The translations under genes and the position numbers were made by a program. From NCBI GenBank assembly GCA_013368325.1, contig JAACJK010000057.1, forward strand, positions 1,054,001 through 1,118,000: a stretch of DNA of 64,000 nucleotides, in the 5' to 3' direction. This DNA is from Ephemerocybe angulata (lineage: Eukaryota; Basidiomycota; Agaricomycetes; Agaricales; Psathyrellaceae). The notes beneath the pieces were generated by a model, which was not told the DNA's origin, did not search any database, and worked only from the letters and a program-made list of their open reading frames with translations. Shown piece after piece: positions 45,737 to 60,100 of the stretch; position 1 is the stretch's first letter, and the number at the start of each line of letters is the position of its first letter.

Positions 45737-47402
45737 ATGGATCATATGAAGGCAATTGGTGGTCTTGTGCGCCTTAAACCGCCCCCACCATCATCACCCT
45801 CATACGACTTTACCATGGCGCCAGTTATATCTCCAGTCATTTCACCAAACCTCACGAATATCTCGAGGCAGCACTCATCCGCTTCCGGGAAAAGCTTAAC
45901 GGAGCTTCTTATCGGAGCTACAGGGTCGTCTTCCTCAGTGCAGTTAGCGGATGGTCCGGTCGAGCCAGTCAAGGCAGAGGGGCTGCGGCATGCGCGAATC
46001 AGACTAGAAGCAAGGTGAGGCTCATCCAATCTATCACCTCTCGCTGAAGCAGTCGCTCGACGGCAGCCTCAGGAGTTAACGGACCATCCACTCTACGTGT
46101 CAAGTCAATTCCTTACGGTTTGGTCCACAAACTAGCTACAATGAAAAGAAGTTCTAATAACTGACGTCTAACCTAGGCACTACAAGAAACCAGATTTCGT
46201 TCATCAGTTCCTGGAAGTTGCTTCCCTTCTGCAGATACCCTCATGGAACGACCCTCGAATTAGACCGGAGAATGTTACAATCCAAAGAGTCTCTGGAGCC
46301 TTGACAAACGCCGTATACTTCGTTTCATGCACATCCTCAAGCAAGATACCCACTCTCCTTCTCCGAATCTATGGTCCCTCGTCTGGTGCTTTGATCTCCC
46401 GACCACGCGAACTACACATCCTCCATAAACTATCCTCTGTTTACCGACTCGGTCCTCGCGTCTATGGTACTTTCGAAAACGGTCGAATAGAAGAATTCTT
46501 TGATTCCACCACTCTCACTGCAGAAGACATCCGAGACAGTACCATCAGCCGCTGGATAGGCGCCAGAATGGCCCAATTCCACTCGGTCGATATCGCAGAG
46601 GTCAGCCCAGCCTCTGACATCACGGGGGACGGCGTTATCGAGGCCAGCGTTAAGAAATGCGTATCTTCGTGGCTAACTTACGCCTACGAAACCTTCGCCC
46701 TTCCCGCTATGCCTCGCGAAGTCTGCCAGGAAATTGACCTCTCTCGATTCGAGAAGGAATGGAAAATCTACCTCCAATGGGTCTCCAAAGTGGAGGACAT
46801 GCATTCCGGAAGCGGGGTCGTATTCGGCCACAACGACACGCAGTACGGAAATCTCCTGAGATTAACCAACTCGCTCGAAACAGACGAGCATCGTCAGGTG
46901 AGCAGCGTCATTCCCCCATAAGAAGACCACTCTTCTAACTTTCATATAACTTTCCTCCATTCCCCAGATTATCGTCGTGGACTTCGAATATGCAGGCCCC
47001 AACCCCGCAGCATATGACATCGCAAACCACTTCCACGAATGGTCAGCCAACTACCACGGCAGCACCCCACACCTCCTCGACCCCGCTCGCTACCCCACCT
47101 TCACCCAACGCCGCAACTTCTACACCGCCTACATTCAGCACTCCAATCTCCTGGTCAAAGGCGCCGAGGACCCCGTGTTCGACGCGTCTGATCTCGACCA
47201 GCTCGTTGCTGCCCTCGACTATCAGGTTCGGGTATGGAGCCCTGCCTCGCACGCAATGTGGGCGATCTGGGGCATCGTCCAGGCCCGAGATGATGTCGAG
47301 AACGGTGTCGCCGAACCGGAATTTGATTATATCGGGTACGCGAAGGGGAGGATGGCGTCGTTCCGCCAAGAAATCCTGGACTTGGGTGTCATTCAGCGGT
47401 AA
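45737..47402 (+). CDS. CKI1: Choline/ethanolamine kinase
   Basis: Phosphorylates choline or ethanolamine with ATP, the first step of the CDP-choline (Kennedy) pathway of phospholipid synthesis in the cytosol. Three exons (45737-46014, 46177-46897, 46968-47402) give 477 residues in frame. The first 90 residues are Ser/Pro-rich and variable. The kinase fold shows RVSGALTNAVYFVSC, PTLLLRIYGPSSGALISR, GRIEEFFDSTTLTAEDI, the Brenner-type phosphotransfer motif VVFGHNDTQYGNLL, and IIVVDFEYAGPNPAAYDIAN, followed by NHFHEWSANYHG, the choline kinase motif. Substrate preference between choline and ethanolamine cannot be read from this. The start is the first ATG after a TATA box; an internal ATG at codon 4 is an alternative. 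Confidence 0.93.
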
Positions 47403-48510
47403 TGGGATCTTGCTCACGGATTGTTTTCACCCCTCTTTCACCATTCCATGCCTGGTACCCCTTCACCTTCGTGTTATCTATATATCACATTATAACTTTA
47501 TGAGGATATTCTTACTTACTAGTTACTCTTCATTCTTCTTCTGGCAATGGCACATTTGTCGTCCCCATTCGCCTCTCTCGAACGAGAATTTACATTGCCA
47601 CTCCACCAGTGTTCTATTTGCTCGTTGTTACTTTGCTATTCAATATCCAATATCAGTGTACTGACGATTTCTTCATCGATCGAGTGTTCGTTGCTTGGGT
47701 CTGCGGTATTGTCGAAAAATGAAGGCAAGACGCCACAGGCCATCTCGAACGTTCGCGCCTCGATAAGCCAGGAGGGATCGAAGGTTGGGAGGATAGATGA
47801 GATGGAATAAGGTAAGTAGATGTAAGTACACGGGGCATTTTTGTACACAGAGGGAGCCGATTTATAGGGGAGAGGGAAGGAGAATTCGTCATATATCGTC
47901 TCGGGCAGGTCGTAATGACTACGTGAGTGTAGCTGGCTAGGTTAGTATATACGGTTGGATGCGACTGGTTGATATATACAAGGAAAGCGGGTGATTGGAC
48001 TTTGAATGAGTGGTGAATGTATGAGAGAGAAACGAAGCGAAAAAAAGGAGATAAACAACGGTATTTGGGGGTTATAGTTTCGGTATAGAGACGAGAACAG
48101 ATATCGAAAGAGATGAGGGCGGGATATTCTTCCAAAGGGAATCCTTGTAGACGACAACCAGAAACGTTGAGAACATAGTCGAAAAATGGGCAAAGGGGCA
48201 GTATAGCACAGCGAAGAGCGAGACGTGGATAAAGAGGATAAGTCAAGCAAAAAGAAGAGAAACGCAGTTTTTAAAGGGGAATTGTCCGACCAGTGCGGCA
48301 AAACGGGGGAAAGATGGAAGAGAGATGGTTGAGAGACCGATTTTGGTGTACAAAGTTGCCGAGCATGGCGAAGGATTCCAAGTAGATGCTTGGAAGAGAC
48401 CCGAGGATACTGTCGTTAGTCGATAACAATGCTTGCGTCGATATGCCGATGATAAGAAAGAATGCAACCCAAAATGCCGAATAAATGATTCAATAACTTG
48501 ATGATTCCGT
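47403..48510. other. Convergent 3' regions, no gene seen
   Basis: The choline kinase and CCCH-protein genes converge here. On the minus strand a 197-codon frame (47653-48246) is open but has no start context, domain or intron logic, so it is read as 3' untranslated sequence of the CCCH gene. Regulators of mRNA stability often have long 3' regions, which would fit. Confidence 0.45.
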
Positions 48511-50891
48511 TCACGCCCACGCCTTCTCGTTCAGCCTAAGCGCGGCCACTTCGCCCCCGCTCCACGGGTGCGCACTCATGATGTCCCCAGCGGGGCTATG
48601 CGAGCCTCTTCCGAAGGAAGTGTTCACCAGGTTGCTTCGAACGAGGCTTCCCCAGTTGCCCGCGCTCCCAGCCCTGACGTGCCCGTTCACTCGCCCGGGC
48701 ATACCGTTGCCACTGGCACCGTTCGCAGAGGGACCGTTGCCCATCTCATACGTGGCTGTGGAGGGAGAGGGAGCGAATCCCAGGTCGACTTCACCACTAA
48801 ACGAATGGCGAGGGTTGCCAGTCGCATGGCCCTTTTTCGGCCCCTGTTGCTAAACATGCCCATCAGAAAGCTTGTCGCGTGTCGGTGAAAAAGGATACTC
48901 ACCCCGTTGAGGCCAACGATCTCCAGGCGCGCTGCGGCGTTATACCGTCCAAGGTCAGGCCCAGCCGTTACTGGAGCGGGACTCCTCGCACGAATAGGTT
49001 CAGGGGCTGGAAGCAAGATACCGTTGCTCGCAAACGTCGGGTAGGCCGACTTGTTTTGCTTCTGAATGGAAGGACCATCCAAGGCGCTCGTATCAACCCG
49101 CAACGATCCAGTGGGGGGACGACTGCCGAACTGGAAATTATTGCTGCTCGCGGCGTCGATAGGAGTAGAACCCGCGGCGTTGCTCTTGATACGCGCGAGA
49201 AGCGAAGTAGTGGCATCGTTGGGATCGCTGTTAGTGCTCATCGAACGCGCTCGGCCATCCGGCTGAGAAGTCGAAGAGTCTGCGCCAGAGGGAACGCCCG
49301 ACGGGGGAGTCGCACCTCCAGTGCCTGCGTTAGGTAGCTCGGTATGGATGAAACAGCAACGCTTTCCATACGGACAGGAACCTGACACCCAGAATGTCTG
49401 AAGTAAAACGTGAGATAAGCAACAGTGCCGATGATAGAGGACGTGATGTAACGGACCCTGCATATCTCCGTCTTGTACTGAAGGAAGGAAGGAAGAGAAT
49501 CAGTCGATGAGCAGCGTCAATCACTGAGGAAGCGTACATACCTTGGGGTGCCTCGAGACGTTTCGGAGTTCCTCTTCTCCATGGGCGAACTGGCACTTGG
49601 CTCCATAGCGGCAAGAGTGCTTTTCCTCCCAGCTGCGGCACAACTCGGTCTTGTAGAGACCAAGCTTCCGATTGTTAGCACTCGGACCGGGGGCTTGACC
49701 CCCGCTCTCGTTCGAGTCGGTTGTGGGGCTAGCACCGGTGTTATCGACACTCAGGGGCCGAGCCGCGGGCATGTTATAGGGACCAGTGTACTGAGCCTGT
49801 AGACGAGCGGCCATGATTTGTTGAGCGACGTCCTGACCGTAATACTGGTTGGGGTACATCATCGGGGGCATGCCAGGTTGGAACATCGCAGGAGCGAAGG
49901 TCGGGGGCATGGTATTGTTGAGCAAAGCCATGGTGGCGGCATCCCGAAGGTTGGAGGGATCGGAAGCAGAATGGTGATGAGTGGCGCGGAAAACATTGTG
50001 CTGCTGTTGAACGCGAGTAACAGCGGGGTGGTTGTCGTGCATGGGCGCTGGAAGCATCATGTCGTACAAGTGCTGGGTATTTCCAAGGGATAGGTGGGAT
50101 GCATGTGCGGGGTATGGAAGCGAAGACGAGCCTGGGGCGACACCCTGTTGTGGGAAGCCTCGGGAGTTCTGACGATAGGGCATACCGTTCGCTGGGGGTC
50201 CAGTGACAAAGGAAGGATGGGGAGGTGGGGCATGGTTATAGTTTCGTGATTGGATGTAGTCTATTTGGTGCTCGTCACGGTCAGCGCCATTGCGGGGGTC
50301 ATACAAGGCTGGGTGCTGCTGAGGCTGGGGGCGATGTACATGGTTCGACAGGGAAGGATAAGCAGGCGCCTCCTGGTTCGTCGCTTGGTACCACTGCTGC
50401 TGGCGATCGGTGAACTCGTCTTGCCCAGCGTGCTGGAGACGATGGAGATCACCAGAGGAAAGGCCCCCGCTGAAAGAACGGGGGCGTCCCTTGGCACCGT
50501 TCGCGACGCTGTTCCCGCGGATGGATGCAGGCTGGTTCAAGCGACGACCACTGGAGACGGACTCGTGCGAGCTCGAGTTTGTGGTGTCGATCGAGGAGGC
50601 GCGGGAGTGGGCAATGTGGTGCTCGAGCGACTGGGGCGAAGAGCCGGCGCTGGGGATAGAAACTGCATCTAAAGGCGAGTCTGTGCCCATAACTGCGGCT
50701 GCAGAGAGATGGGACTTGGGTGGGGTGCGGAGAGGAATGATGTCAGCTGGATCTGCGGCGACGTCGCCAATCTTGAGTCTGACAATCTCGTCTGCAAGCT
50801 CCCAGCCTGCAGGTGCTGCTTCGGAGTCGACGAGCTGGCCGCTGTTGTTAAAGCGCCAGCGGTGGTCGGGCTTTTCTGTGCGGGCAGGCAT
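48511..50891 (-). CDS. Tandem CCCH zinc-finger RNA-binding protein (TTP/TIS11 family)
   Basis: Binds AU-rich elements in mRNA 3' regions and promotes decay, as in animal tristetraprolin and yeast Cth1/Cth2. The first 395 residues are disordered, rich in Ser, Gln, His, Pro and Asn. The tandem zinc finger is canonical: YKTELC-x8-C-x5-C-x3-H, an 18-residue linker containing [12 protein letters not shown], then YKTEIC-x8-C-x5-C-x3-H. Two introns split the region, one before YKTEIC and one after it. The remaining C-terminal half is again low complexity and carries conserved-looking short blocks, such as [14 protein letters not shown] and [16 protein letters not shown]. The latter is followed by an intron and a Gly/Asn/Ser-rich end. 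Target RNAs cannot be inferred. In yeast such proteins act under iron limitation; no evidence here. Confidence 0.92.
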
Positions 50892-53800
50892 GTACTGGTC
50901 GTCGCGGGCGTGTCTAGTCGTTCGTCTTAGGGCGACGATGGGAGATAATTAAGAAGAAAGAATAGACGTTGGGGTCGTTAGAGAATCGGAGGGTTAAGAG
51001 GGAAAGGCGAGGCAGACGCCAGGCAGATGTCCTCAACCTTTGATCGCACGCAACGTGCCCGCCTTCCTGCATCGAGCCCCTTTCAGATCTTCCAAATCCG
51101 GATCCAGCGGAGTCCAATCTCCGCCCGCCATTCTTTTGCCTCCGCTGCCCCCCTTCCGACCCCACCCCTTTTCCCCGCACATTCTTTTTTCTCCCCTCTC
51201 AATTCTCGTCCGACACGGCCCTGCTCCGGACAGAACACGGCACGTGCTCCACACGTGTAAGACGCCCACCCACACTGGCCGGCGCCAGATCAAAACCTCA
51301 TCATTTTGATTGTTTCTCCTGCACCTCCAGCAATTATCACTGGCTGTACAATCCTGATGTCGACAGCGTCACCCTTCATCGACTGCCCGCGTGGATGATC
51401 GCGTTCTTTCATCGATAATCCCCTCGCACATAGTCTACGATGAGCTACGATAGTAGATCCTGTCAGCTGCACTCAATCATGTTCTCAATCTTCCGAGCAG
51501 ACTCGTTCTGCTCGACACTTTGGACCCTCGAACGTTGCACGGCTCGCCCCAGATCTCTGCCATCCTCGTCCTACGTTCTCCCTCCTAAGGCCTCCGGATC
51601 CGACACTGCGAACCTCGCCATGCATCCCATTCATTGATCTTCGAATGAACAAGAGGCTGCATACCCCACCCGCGCTTGACGATATTACACTTACATGTTT
51701 AATGGCCTCAACGACAAGGGACGCTTTGCCTATTCCAGATGCCGAGATTTTTCGCCATACCTAGCCTGTCCCCCACATGAGCATCCATGGAGTCATGCAT
51801 TCCAAACCTCTCATGAATCTGATTCGGTTGATTTACCATATACGGCAGGCGCAAGTCCCAAAACGACCGATCGCGCCTGCATAGCGCTTGCGTGCGGCAA
51901 AAATCCATCCGGGCAGTCCACAGCATGGGGCACATATTTCCTTTCCACAACCTCCACTTTCTACTTGGAAGCAGCCTCCCACTTGCCGATTTTATGGCTC
52001 TTAGCAGCTTCCTGATCTCCAAGAGCGACGGTCCTTTGGGTCTCTCCTTCCACATCTACGGCGTTTGCCTTACCCTTATCCTGAGGATATGACCTCCAGA
52101 AAAAGCCCCCGCGTCGAGCTGCCTCGTGCCGTCAGAACCCCATTTATAAGGCGCACCCTCGGTCCGCGGCATGTTTGCGGTATATTTTGTAGGTTCGGAA
52201 TACCGTCCTACACCATGGTCCATCTTCTCCAAATCGGAATAGCCAACCTAACCCATGATGCTATTTAGATGTGCACGATAAACTGACAGCAATTTATAGA
52301 ATCATATCGTCGTCACAAACTCCAAACCAGGATTATTGCAACCTCGTCAAACTCGAATTTAGCCAATCCTTGTCTGACTCCCTATCGGTTAGAAGATGTT
52401 GTGCGAGCACACTAACTCCGACCTGGCCTCGTGTCCTGGCGCAGTCAAGCCACGGTCGACTGTCTATTAGCCGAGCACACCCGATATTCCGACCTTCGAA
52501 TGGCAAACTAGACATATATGACCCACACAAATTTCCCAGCTTCATATCCTTCGGACTCGGTGTCCGGTACATCGTGAAGACAGGCTGCTAATTTCCACTC
52601 AGTGTGTCCCCAGTCATATACGGGGAACATCGGCCACTTTTTTCCATAAGCACCCCGTCTCACTCCCGAGTCACCACTATCACTTGTTCCGGCTCGACGC
52701 TTACTCGTTGATAGGGTACACCCTTGCCTTTATCGCTGCAAGCACTATGCAAATCACTTGCTCCGCGACACCACGCAGGTGATACTCCAGTGGCTTGGCG
52801 CGTTTAAATGTGACTTTCGTGAAGGTGCTTGAGATGAAGATGTGGGGAAGCATGACCTCGGATACAACTTCGAGATCTTTACTCGGGCTATACCACGAAG
52901 CAGCATTTGCTTGGATCGATCTCGGGTTGATAATCCTAAGCACATCCTTCTCTTCGATCATTCAAGTTTCCCACCCGGCATCCTACGCCATTGTCAGCCC
53001 ACTCCATAAGCGTCTCGACCTTCATATTCTTCCGTTCTGCCTCGAAGGAAGATTGGACCTGCTTTCCCGCGCCAGAGACGGTGCTTAGGTGAGTCGATGC
53101 CCGAAGCGCCCACCGATGATCGCCAAGCCCGGGTGGAATGATGATGGGCGCTTATTTTGTTTCGCGACCGCGCCAAACCGAGTTCGCGACTCCCGTAGGC
53201 CATTCTTCGATGTCCTGAAGTCGTAGGGGGTATCAACTCCCCGGAACGATGGGTATGTGCACCGGGGTATCAGTCTTAATTCACGGATGGATATCCATTG
53301 ATTATACGTACACGAACAATGTCACGTCGTGGGGTGCGCCGCCACCACGATCACTGATCGTATATGTAGCAAGTCGCCGTCCCTTGCGGCATACCTTTGT
53401 TCCCTCTTCCCTCTTCCTGACAAGCCGGGCCTGCCGGACTGCCAATTTGTCTCAAGTTTGAAATGTGCCATCTCACCTCGATTAGCGCAAATTGCATGAG
53501 CAATGTGCACCGACATTGACCATGACAATTTAACACTCCTGGCCGCATTGTTTTCATAGTCCACCATAAGGACACTTCAAGGCAATTTCCCTTTTCTCCA
53601 GGGGATGAAGTAACTGTACACCATCTTACCGTCAGTACGTATGCCCGTTGACAGCAATTAATCCCTGCTTAAGGGGTATGCAGACGGCACACCTGCCATG
53701 CCACCAATGTTCTCCCCGTTTCCATCCCGGTATTACGCCGTCCATCGCCTCGTGTTTGAGGTATCACACAGCCTCCACGGAAAGAGTGCGATCCACCCTC

Positions 53801-54149
53801 TCGCGAGATCAGCTTCACCAGACACAGGATAAAAGCCCTCCGAACGGCCTGGGCCGGCCAGCCTGACGATTCATCTTACCATCCTAAGAATAAAAGTTAG
53901 CGCTGAAGGTATAGCTGCAGAGATTAACGAGGGCACCGTTATACCTATACTACCATATCTCATCAAAGCACCGTCCCCGACGGGCCCCTGAAAACCCAAT
54001 ATCACCTTTTTGATAGATACATAAATTTGATTAAACAGAAAGAGGAGAAATGACGCTGGCCGTGAGTATCTCAGGTAAGGAAAGACTACCGCTACAATTG
54101 TTCTGAAACAACGGGTACATACAGCAATCCGAGTCCATAGGTAAGTATA
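50892..54149. other. 3.3 kb region without a recognised gene
   Basis: This is the longest gene-free stretch of the window. It contains the upstream region of the CCCH gene and the 3' side of BLM10 copy B. A pyrimidine-rich tract at 51120-51230 could mark a transcription start. Many open frames occur but none shows a family motif, consistent splice sites or a credible start. It is not obviously repetitive by eye. A decayed gene, a long non-coding RNA or regulatory DNA are all possible. Confidence 0.4.
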
Positions 54150-57100
54150 TCATGCATCTATTGAAAGAAGGCGATCATGATCAGTACTCAGTTCCCCGGT
54201 TCTCATAGCACAGCGTTGTGACGTACAGTACGAAGTCCCGACCAGCATCGTGGAGAGACTTTGCAGTTGGTCTTCATCGAATAAGAGTTGATCCTTATGC
54301 CATGTGTCCTGAAATGAAACGGTGAGTACGACGCCAAAACCCCAGTCGAGATAGTCGTTCGTTGCGAACCTGATGAGTCTGTTATCGCAAGGCAAAAAGT
54401 AAGTCGTGGTAGATCGCTAACAGGGAAGAGCAACGCACCTTCTTAAACTCAGACGCGCAGTTACGGATCGTGGTAGAGATGGGGGGTGGGTCAGTAGCAT
54501 GAGGCGCCAGCACTATAGTAACCGGCGCGTATTAGACTAGCTTGAGAAGGAGCCGAGGAGAAGGTGGGCTTACCCTCTGTAAGGGGCGGTAACCAGGGCT
54601 CGATCGAGTAGGGGAAGCTCTCAACGAGCGAGCACAGCCCAAGGATGGCGGAGTGGAGTGTTCGCAGGGCCGTCGCATACTCCGGGTCCTTTCTCGAAGG
54701 AAGGGTCGTCTTCTTTGCGAGGGTAACGAAACGGTTCTATTCAAACATGATCAAACTTCCGCTGTCTCATGACTTCTTGGTATGACAAACTTACCTTCAG
54801 GGGAATGATATTCTGCCGTTGCGAGGTCCGGACAACGCCCGATAGGACCTTGGACGCCATCTCTCTAACCTCCACGTTCTCGTTGGACAGGCAATCCAAA
54901 AGGACCCGCAGGACCTTGTCGACTTGCTCAGGCGATAGTGACAAAAGGTTCCTGTAGAAGAATATCACAAGCGCCGGGAGTCCGTGAAGTCGTGTCTTCC
55001 ACGACTGTACACACCATGGCATCAGTGAGAGCTTCCAACAATGAAAAGGCTGCCAGCCTCACCTTCGAAGATTCGATAGATTCTACGAACTTGTCTAAGA
55101 TCGGTTCAACAAAGTCGGAAAGCGGGTCGAGCGCAGATAGAATATACAGCGCGCCAGAGCTATATGCTTGAATTTCAGGATTATCATTCAGTTCTGACAT
55201 GCGCAGGATTTCGGGCCTAAAGAGCGGTCAGCCATGATAAGGATGAGTTGTGCAAAGGCTCACATCAAAGAGACGACATAAGGGATGATCAAATGTGCGG
55301 GGGGACCATGCGCAGAGATCCAAAGCCATTGCAAGACTGAAGTACAACGTTAGAGCCAATACGCGACTTAAATCTCTAGCGCACTTACTAGTGAGACCGA
55401 CTTTATCGTACTGCACCAAGGAGCATGAGCGGGACGATACCACTGTCAGTATAAGAAACTCACCTCTGACTGGTTGACGCGTGGAGGAGGAAGTCGTTCT
55501 TCACGCCACTTCAAGAGATTCTCGACAGCACTGGCGACATGACCTTGGTAGATAGCTTGTCTGCTCTTAAGTTAGTATACATTCCGTGGTGTTTACTATA
55601 TAGGCCTACCGTATTTGCAAGGGGTCCGACGATTCATTGCAGGCGGTAAGGAAGGTTTCAATGGAAGGATAAGATGGCTGCCACAGGTTTCGCATGATGA
55701 GGTACAGGTTTTGACACAGGTACATTCGAATCTGAGGAGGGCCTTTAGTTTAGTAAAGGCGCTTTCCGCGTGGACTTGAATCCGCCCTACCTCGGCGTAG
55801 TCTGTCCCCGCATTCGCGAAGAATATCTCGGCATACTTGAGGGACTCAGGCTTGAAGAACAGACCAGCACCATCCAGAAGCATGCTGAGCAATCCAATGG
55901 CCTTCGTCACTAGGGGAATCATTCGGTCAATAAACACCAACTAAAGCTGTATTTGAAAAGACCTTACTTTGGAACGCGGACTCCCCGGCGAACTCAAGAG
56001 GCAAAGCGAGGATCCAGTCGACGAGAACCTTGCTCCTTCGTGGGTCGCGCTTTATAAGTTGCTCCTAAACGGCGGCTTAGAACCAGACAGTCGAAGCATA
56101 GAAATAAGTGCGCACATGGAAAACACACTGCCAGAAGTTCGTCGTCTCAGGCTTCATTTGTGAGTAGATCAGATCAAGTCGACCACCTAGCCACGTCCAC
56201 AGATCATGTGAAGCCGCCTCTCCCCAATGCTTCGAGCCTATGTTCCGGGTGAGTAGGGGGGGACTAGGGCTTAAGAAAGTAGTGCACATACCGCGGAGGA
56301 TCCCAGCTATGTAATCAGCACCCGCACGCTGCTTGAACTTGTCCGCATCCGCAACAAGATCGTTCGTCACCTCGAGCAACCGGGTAACCCACTCTCCAGC
56401 TCCATAGATTTTCGCTAGTGGCATAGCTCAGCATCCATTTTACGCGCCGAGAATCCATACGTACCCATATACTTGATGAGCTTATAGTACTCGCTCCGGA
56501 TGCTGATGGTGGAACTAGGCTTAGTAGGCTCTTGGCCCCATAACACGGTCAAATCCTTGAAATAGGTTTCGCGAGATATGACCTCGAAGATAGCAGCCAG
56601 AACGGGGGCCGAAAGGCTCTCCCACTGAATGGATGGCTCAGTGGCTGGTCTATAAACATCGATGGTTTTGCCCCAAGTCAGGAATCCAGTGTTGACCTTG
56701 TCGACGAAGAACCCGCTTCATTGCCTTGTCGTCAGTAAGTGTTCATTAGAAACACGGCGTTGGACGAACCTCTCTGATACAGGGCGCCGGAGTGACTCCA
56801 TGAACTCCTCGGGGCTGTTGACCGGAAGACTCTCCTTCAAAGGATGCCTCCATTCTTCGTACCACAGTTCGTCCATCGATTTCGAATGCGTGCGCGCTTT
56901 CGCGAAATACAGGATTCGTATTAATGCCCTGCAAATTTGCATCAACAATGACATCTCGTTTGCAACAAGGGAGCGCTTACTTCTGAGCATATATTCTGAT
57001 CGTTGGCTGGGGGCTAAGAGTCTGCTCGGCAAAGAACTTTCCAAGCTCAGGAGGGACCGGTGCGTCCCTCCGAATGAGATTAGTCAGGATCTTAATCGCT

Positions 57101-60100
57101 ATTTGCACATATCGCCACTAATAAGTCGATGTTAGTTTCTGCAGACGAAATCTGGGGCAACGGCGTACATGGGTCGTTGGCCGCGTTGCAATCTCCAGGA
57201 CAGAAAAGAGCTGCAAAAAGTCAGCACTACCCTGACACTTTGAAGAACGGAACACAGCCCACCGTATTTTGATACACCTCCTCCAAATCTTGACGCCGAA
57301 TTTGCGACTTCGCAACGAACTGGCTTGCAAGGTTGGAGTCCACAAACCCTGGTGTAAATTCAGACGCCAGTTCTTTCAATGCTTCGTCCACCCGCGAGGA
57401 GTCGCATTTGTACGAGTCCGTCGAAAAGGCGTCTTCATGAACATAGCTCAGGCAGTCATTCGAGATGTTGTTGACCAGCTTCTGCACAGAGGGCTAGATG
57501 ACATGCAAGCAGCGATGAGACACCTTCTCACTGTCATAAGCAAATGGGAACTACCTTGTCTTCGTGCTGACACTCCAGAAGAGTGACCAAATAACGCTGC
57601 TGATATTCGTGATCTGAAACTTTGTTAGAGCTGCGCCGAACCGAGTTCAACTTAAGTCGTACCAGCAATGGCGTATGCCGCTGCGGGGGAGCAGTCAGCA
57701 GTATTCACGAAAGGCGGGCAGGCCACAAACCTATTCCCTTCACCCAAAGCATGTAGAGAGCGCCCTTCATTCTGTCCGGATCGGTCCCTTTACCCAACGC
57801 ATTGAAGATGATAGGAAGAACAAGTCTCGTCGACCGAACGAAATGCTAAAACGGTATGAAGACTAGTTACAGACAGAATGTTACTCGTAGACTCACCAAG
57901 GTCGCCATATGCATGCTGTGCTGCGCCTGCCTAATAATTGCCAAGTTGAATATGCAAATAAATATCTAAGGGCTTTCTGCGCGACCGACCTTCGAATCCT
58001 CGTATACGGCGAGAGCGACAGCTCGGCGAGCTCGGCGATCATCCTATCGTCCATGTCGGAGCGCTTGCGATACATAGCGTGAACATACACCCTCCCCGTG
58101 TGATACAGGTTGGCTCTCTGAACGGAAATGGCGCGGAAGTTGTCCTTCTGCCTGTGCCAGATCCTGTTCGCGCTATTCGATCGCGTTTATGATCAATGAT
58201 GGGAAGACTTGAGCACAGAAAATCCACTTACTCCCTACTCGTCCTGAAAGTCTTCTGCAACGAGTCGAAGTCCCCACGCGCCTGGCAATAGTTAAGCAAG
58301 TGCGTGTCAAGGGACCTCGTCACAGTCATCAACGCATCAGCATGGTCCTCTCCCCCGGCATTCTGCCTCAGAAGCGACGCAGCCCTCAACACAATATTCC
58401 CATACCGCTCGCGGTACGCCATCGTCTTCTGCCACCTCGCATCACTCGGGTCGCTGAGCGGGAATCCACACTCCAAATCGAGGCTCGAGATCATCATCTC
58501 GGGCATCTCGAACTTGTCAATAATGAGGGGATTCACTACCTCCACAGGCGGGAGCTTGATGAAGCTGCTGAGTCCCAGCCAGACGGAGCGCGCGGCATGG
58601 AGATAGCGGCAGAAGTCGTTCCGGGAGACGTTGTCCCAGTTCGCGGTCTTGTCCAGAAGGCTTTCTATGACGTCCAAAGCGGGTTTCTCGATGCGGTCTA
58701 GGATTTCTAGGATGAAGTCGATGTCCTCGTTGGAGGCAACTTGAGATAAGGTTAGCCAAAAATTTATATGGGAAGCATGTAAGATGTACCATGCCAATCG
58801 ATAACGACGTCCTTAGGCTCGTACATCTTGCCCCAATACAGATTGTGGTTGGCCATAAACTCTGGGAAAAGGTCAGTCTTACCCAACAGAAACTTTTGAC
58901 TATCGAACGCACTGGGATCGTTCCATTCGCTTGGGTTGACAAGGCGGGTATCCAGAGGATAGGTGGAGTGGAGTGCGTCCAAGATGCGCGAGATAAGTCG
59001 ACCTGTGCTCGTATATCCGCGCTCGCTCTTGGTCTTCTCGACCAGCATAGCCAACAGGCGGAGAATGGTTTCCTTATGCTTAACCAGCTGAAAAAGAGTT
59101 AGTATACACGCAAGAAATTTGAAGACATTGGGGCCTCACCGTAGCACCGCCATGGCCAAGGCATCCCCGCAAGATCGAAAGATCTGCGAACAGAGTGATA
59201 TGAGTGAATGTCAACTATAGAGACCTGGAAGATGAGCTTACTCCAATGCAGAGTCGTATCCGAGGGAGCAGCAGCATGTGTCGACGTCGTCCTCACACTC
59301 GAAGCCCCATGGGTCAGCTCCTCCTCAATCTGCGCAGCACAGAACGGCAAGAACTTCGCCGTCGTCTTCTCGGGGTACGCCCTCGCCAAACTCCCCACAA
59401 GCTGCCCAAAGGCTCTTACAGCGTTGGACTTGGCATTTGTCGTCCCATAATCAAATACGAGCTTCAGAACCAGGTCGAAGAGGGGTTCAGAGAGTTGCTG
59501 ACAAATCAGGTCGAGCATAGTCTTGATAGACTTGAGGACGACTTCCTCGTCTTTCCCGCCTGTGGTGTTCTTCTTTCCGCCTTCTTCGGGTAAGTTCTCG
59601 TATAGCGAGAAGACCCTCCGGAAGAGAGTGAGAACCCAATCTTCAAGGTCTTTCAGAATACTTATAAATCGAGAGTTTGGGTGTACTCACCGGAGAAAGA
59701 TGCAGTACTGTCCCTTACAAGCGAGCGTTCGTCCTCACGACTGAGGACCACGTTGTCGCCAAATTCAGTGCCGTCTGGAATGTGGTCGACCTGGTCGTCA
59801 ACATCCATACCATCATCGTAGGACCCTCCAACATGAGACGCAGATACATCTCCAATGATAACATTCTTGACGGCCTCCGTAATAAACATGGCGGCGCGGA
59901 TGGTCTTGGAAGGGTCGTTCTGAGGCGGAAGGCAGGTCAACATCGACTCGGATAAGAGACCTGCAGGCATGCGTTGGACATACCAGATCTATACCGGGAA
60001 GGCACAATTCGAGCAGAGGAAGGAGGTGCTTCTGACCTCCAAGCCAAATGCTTTCGGTGAGCATGGGCTGACAGACACTCTTCAGGGCGCTTAACACGGC

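Noticed and set aside
47653..48246. A 197-codon open frame on the minus strand
   Set aside because: No domain, no credible start context, strange composition, and it lies in the 3' region of the CCCH gene.
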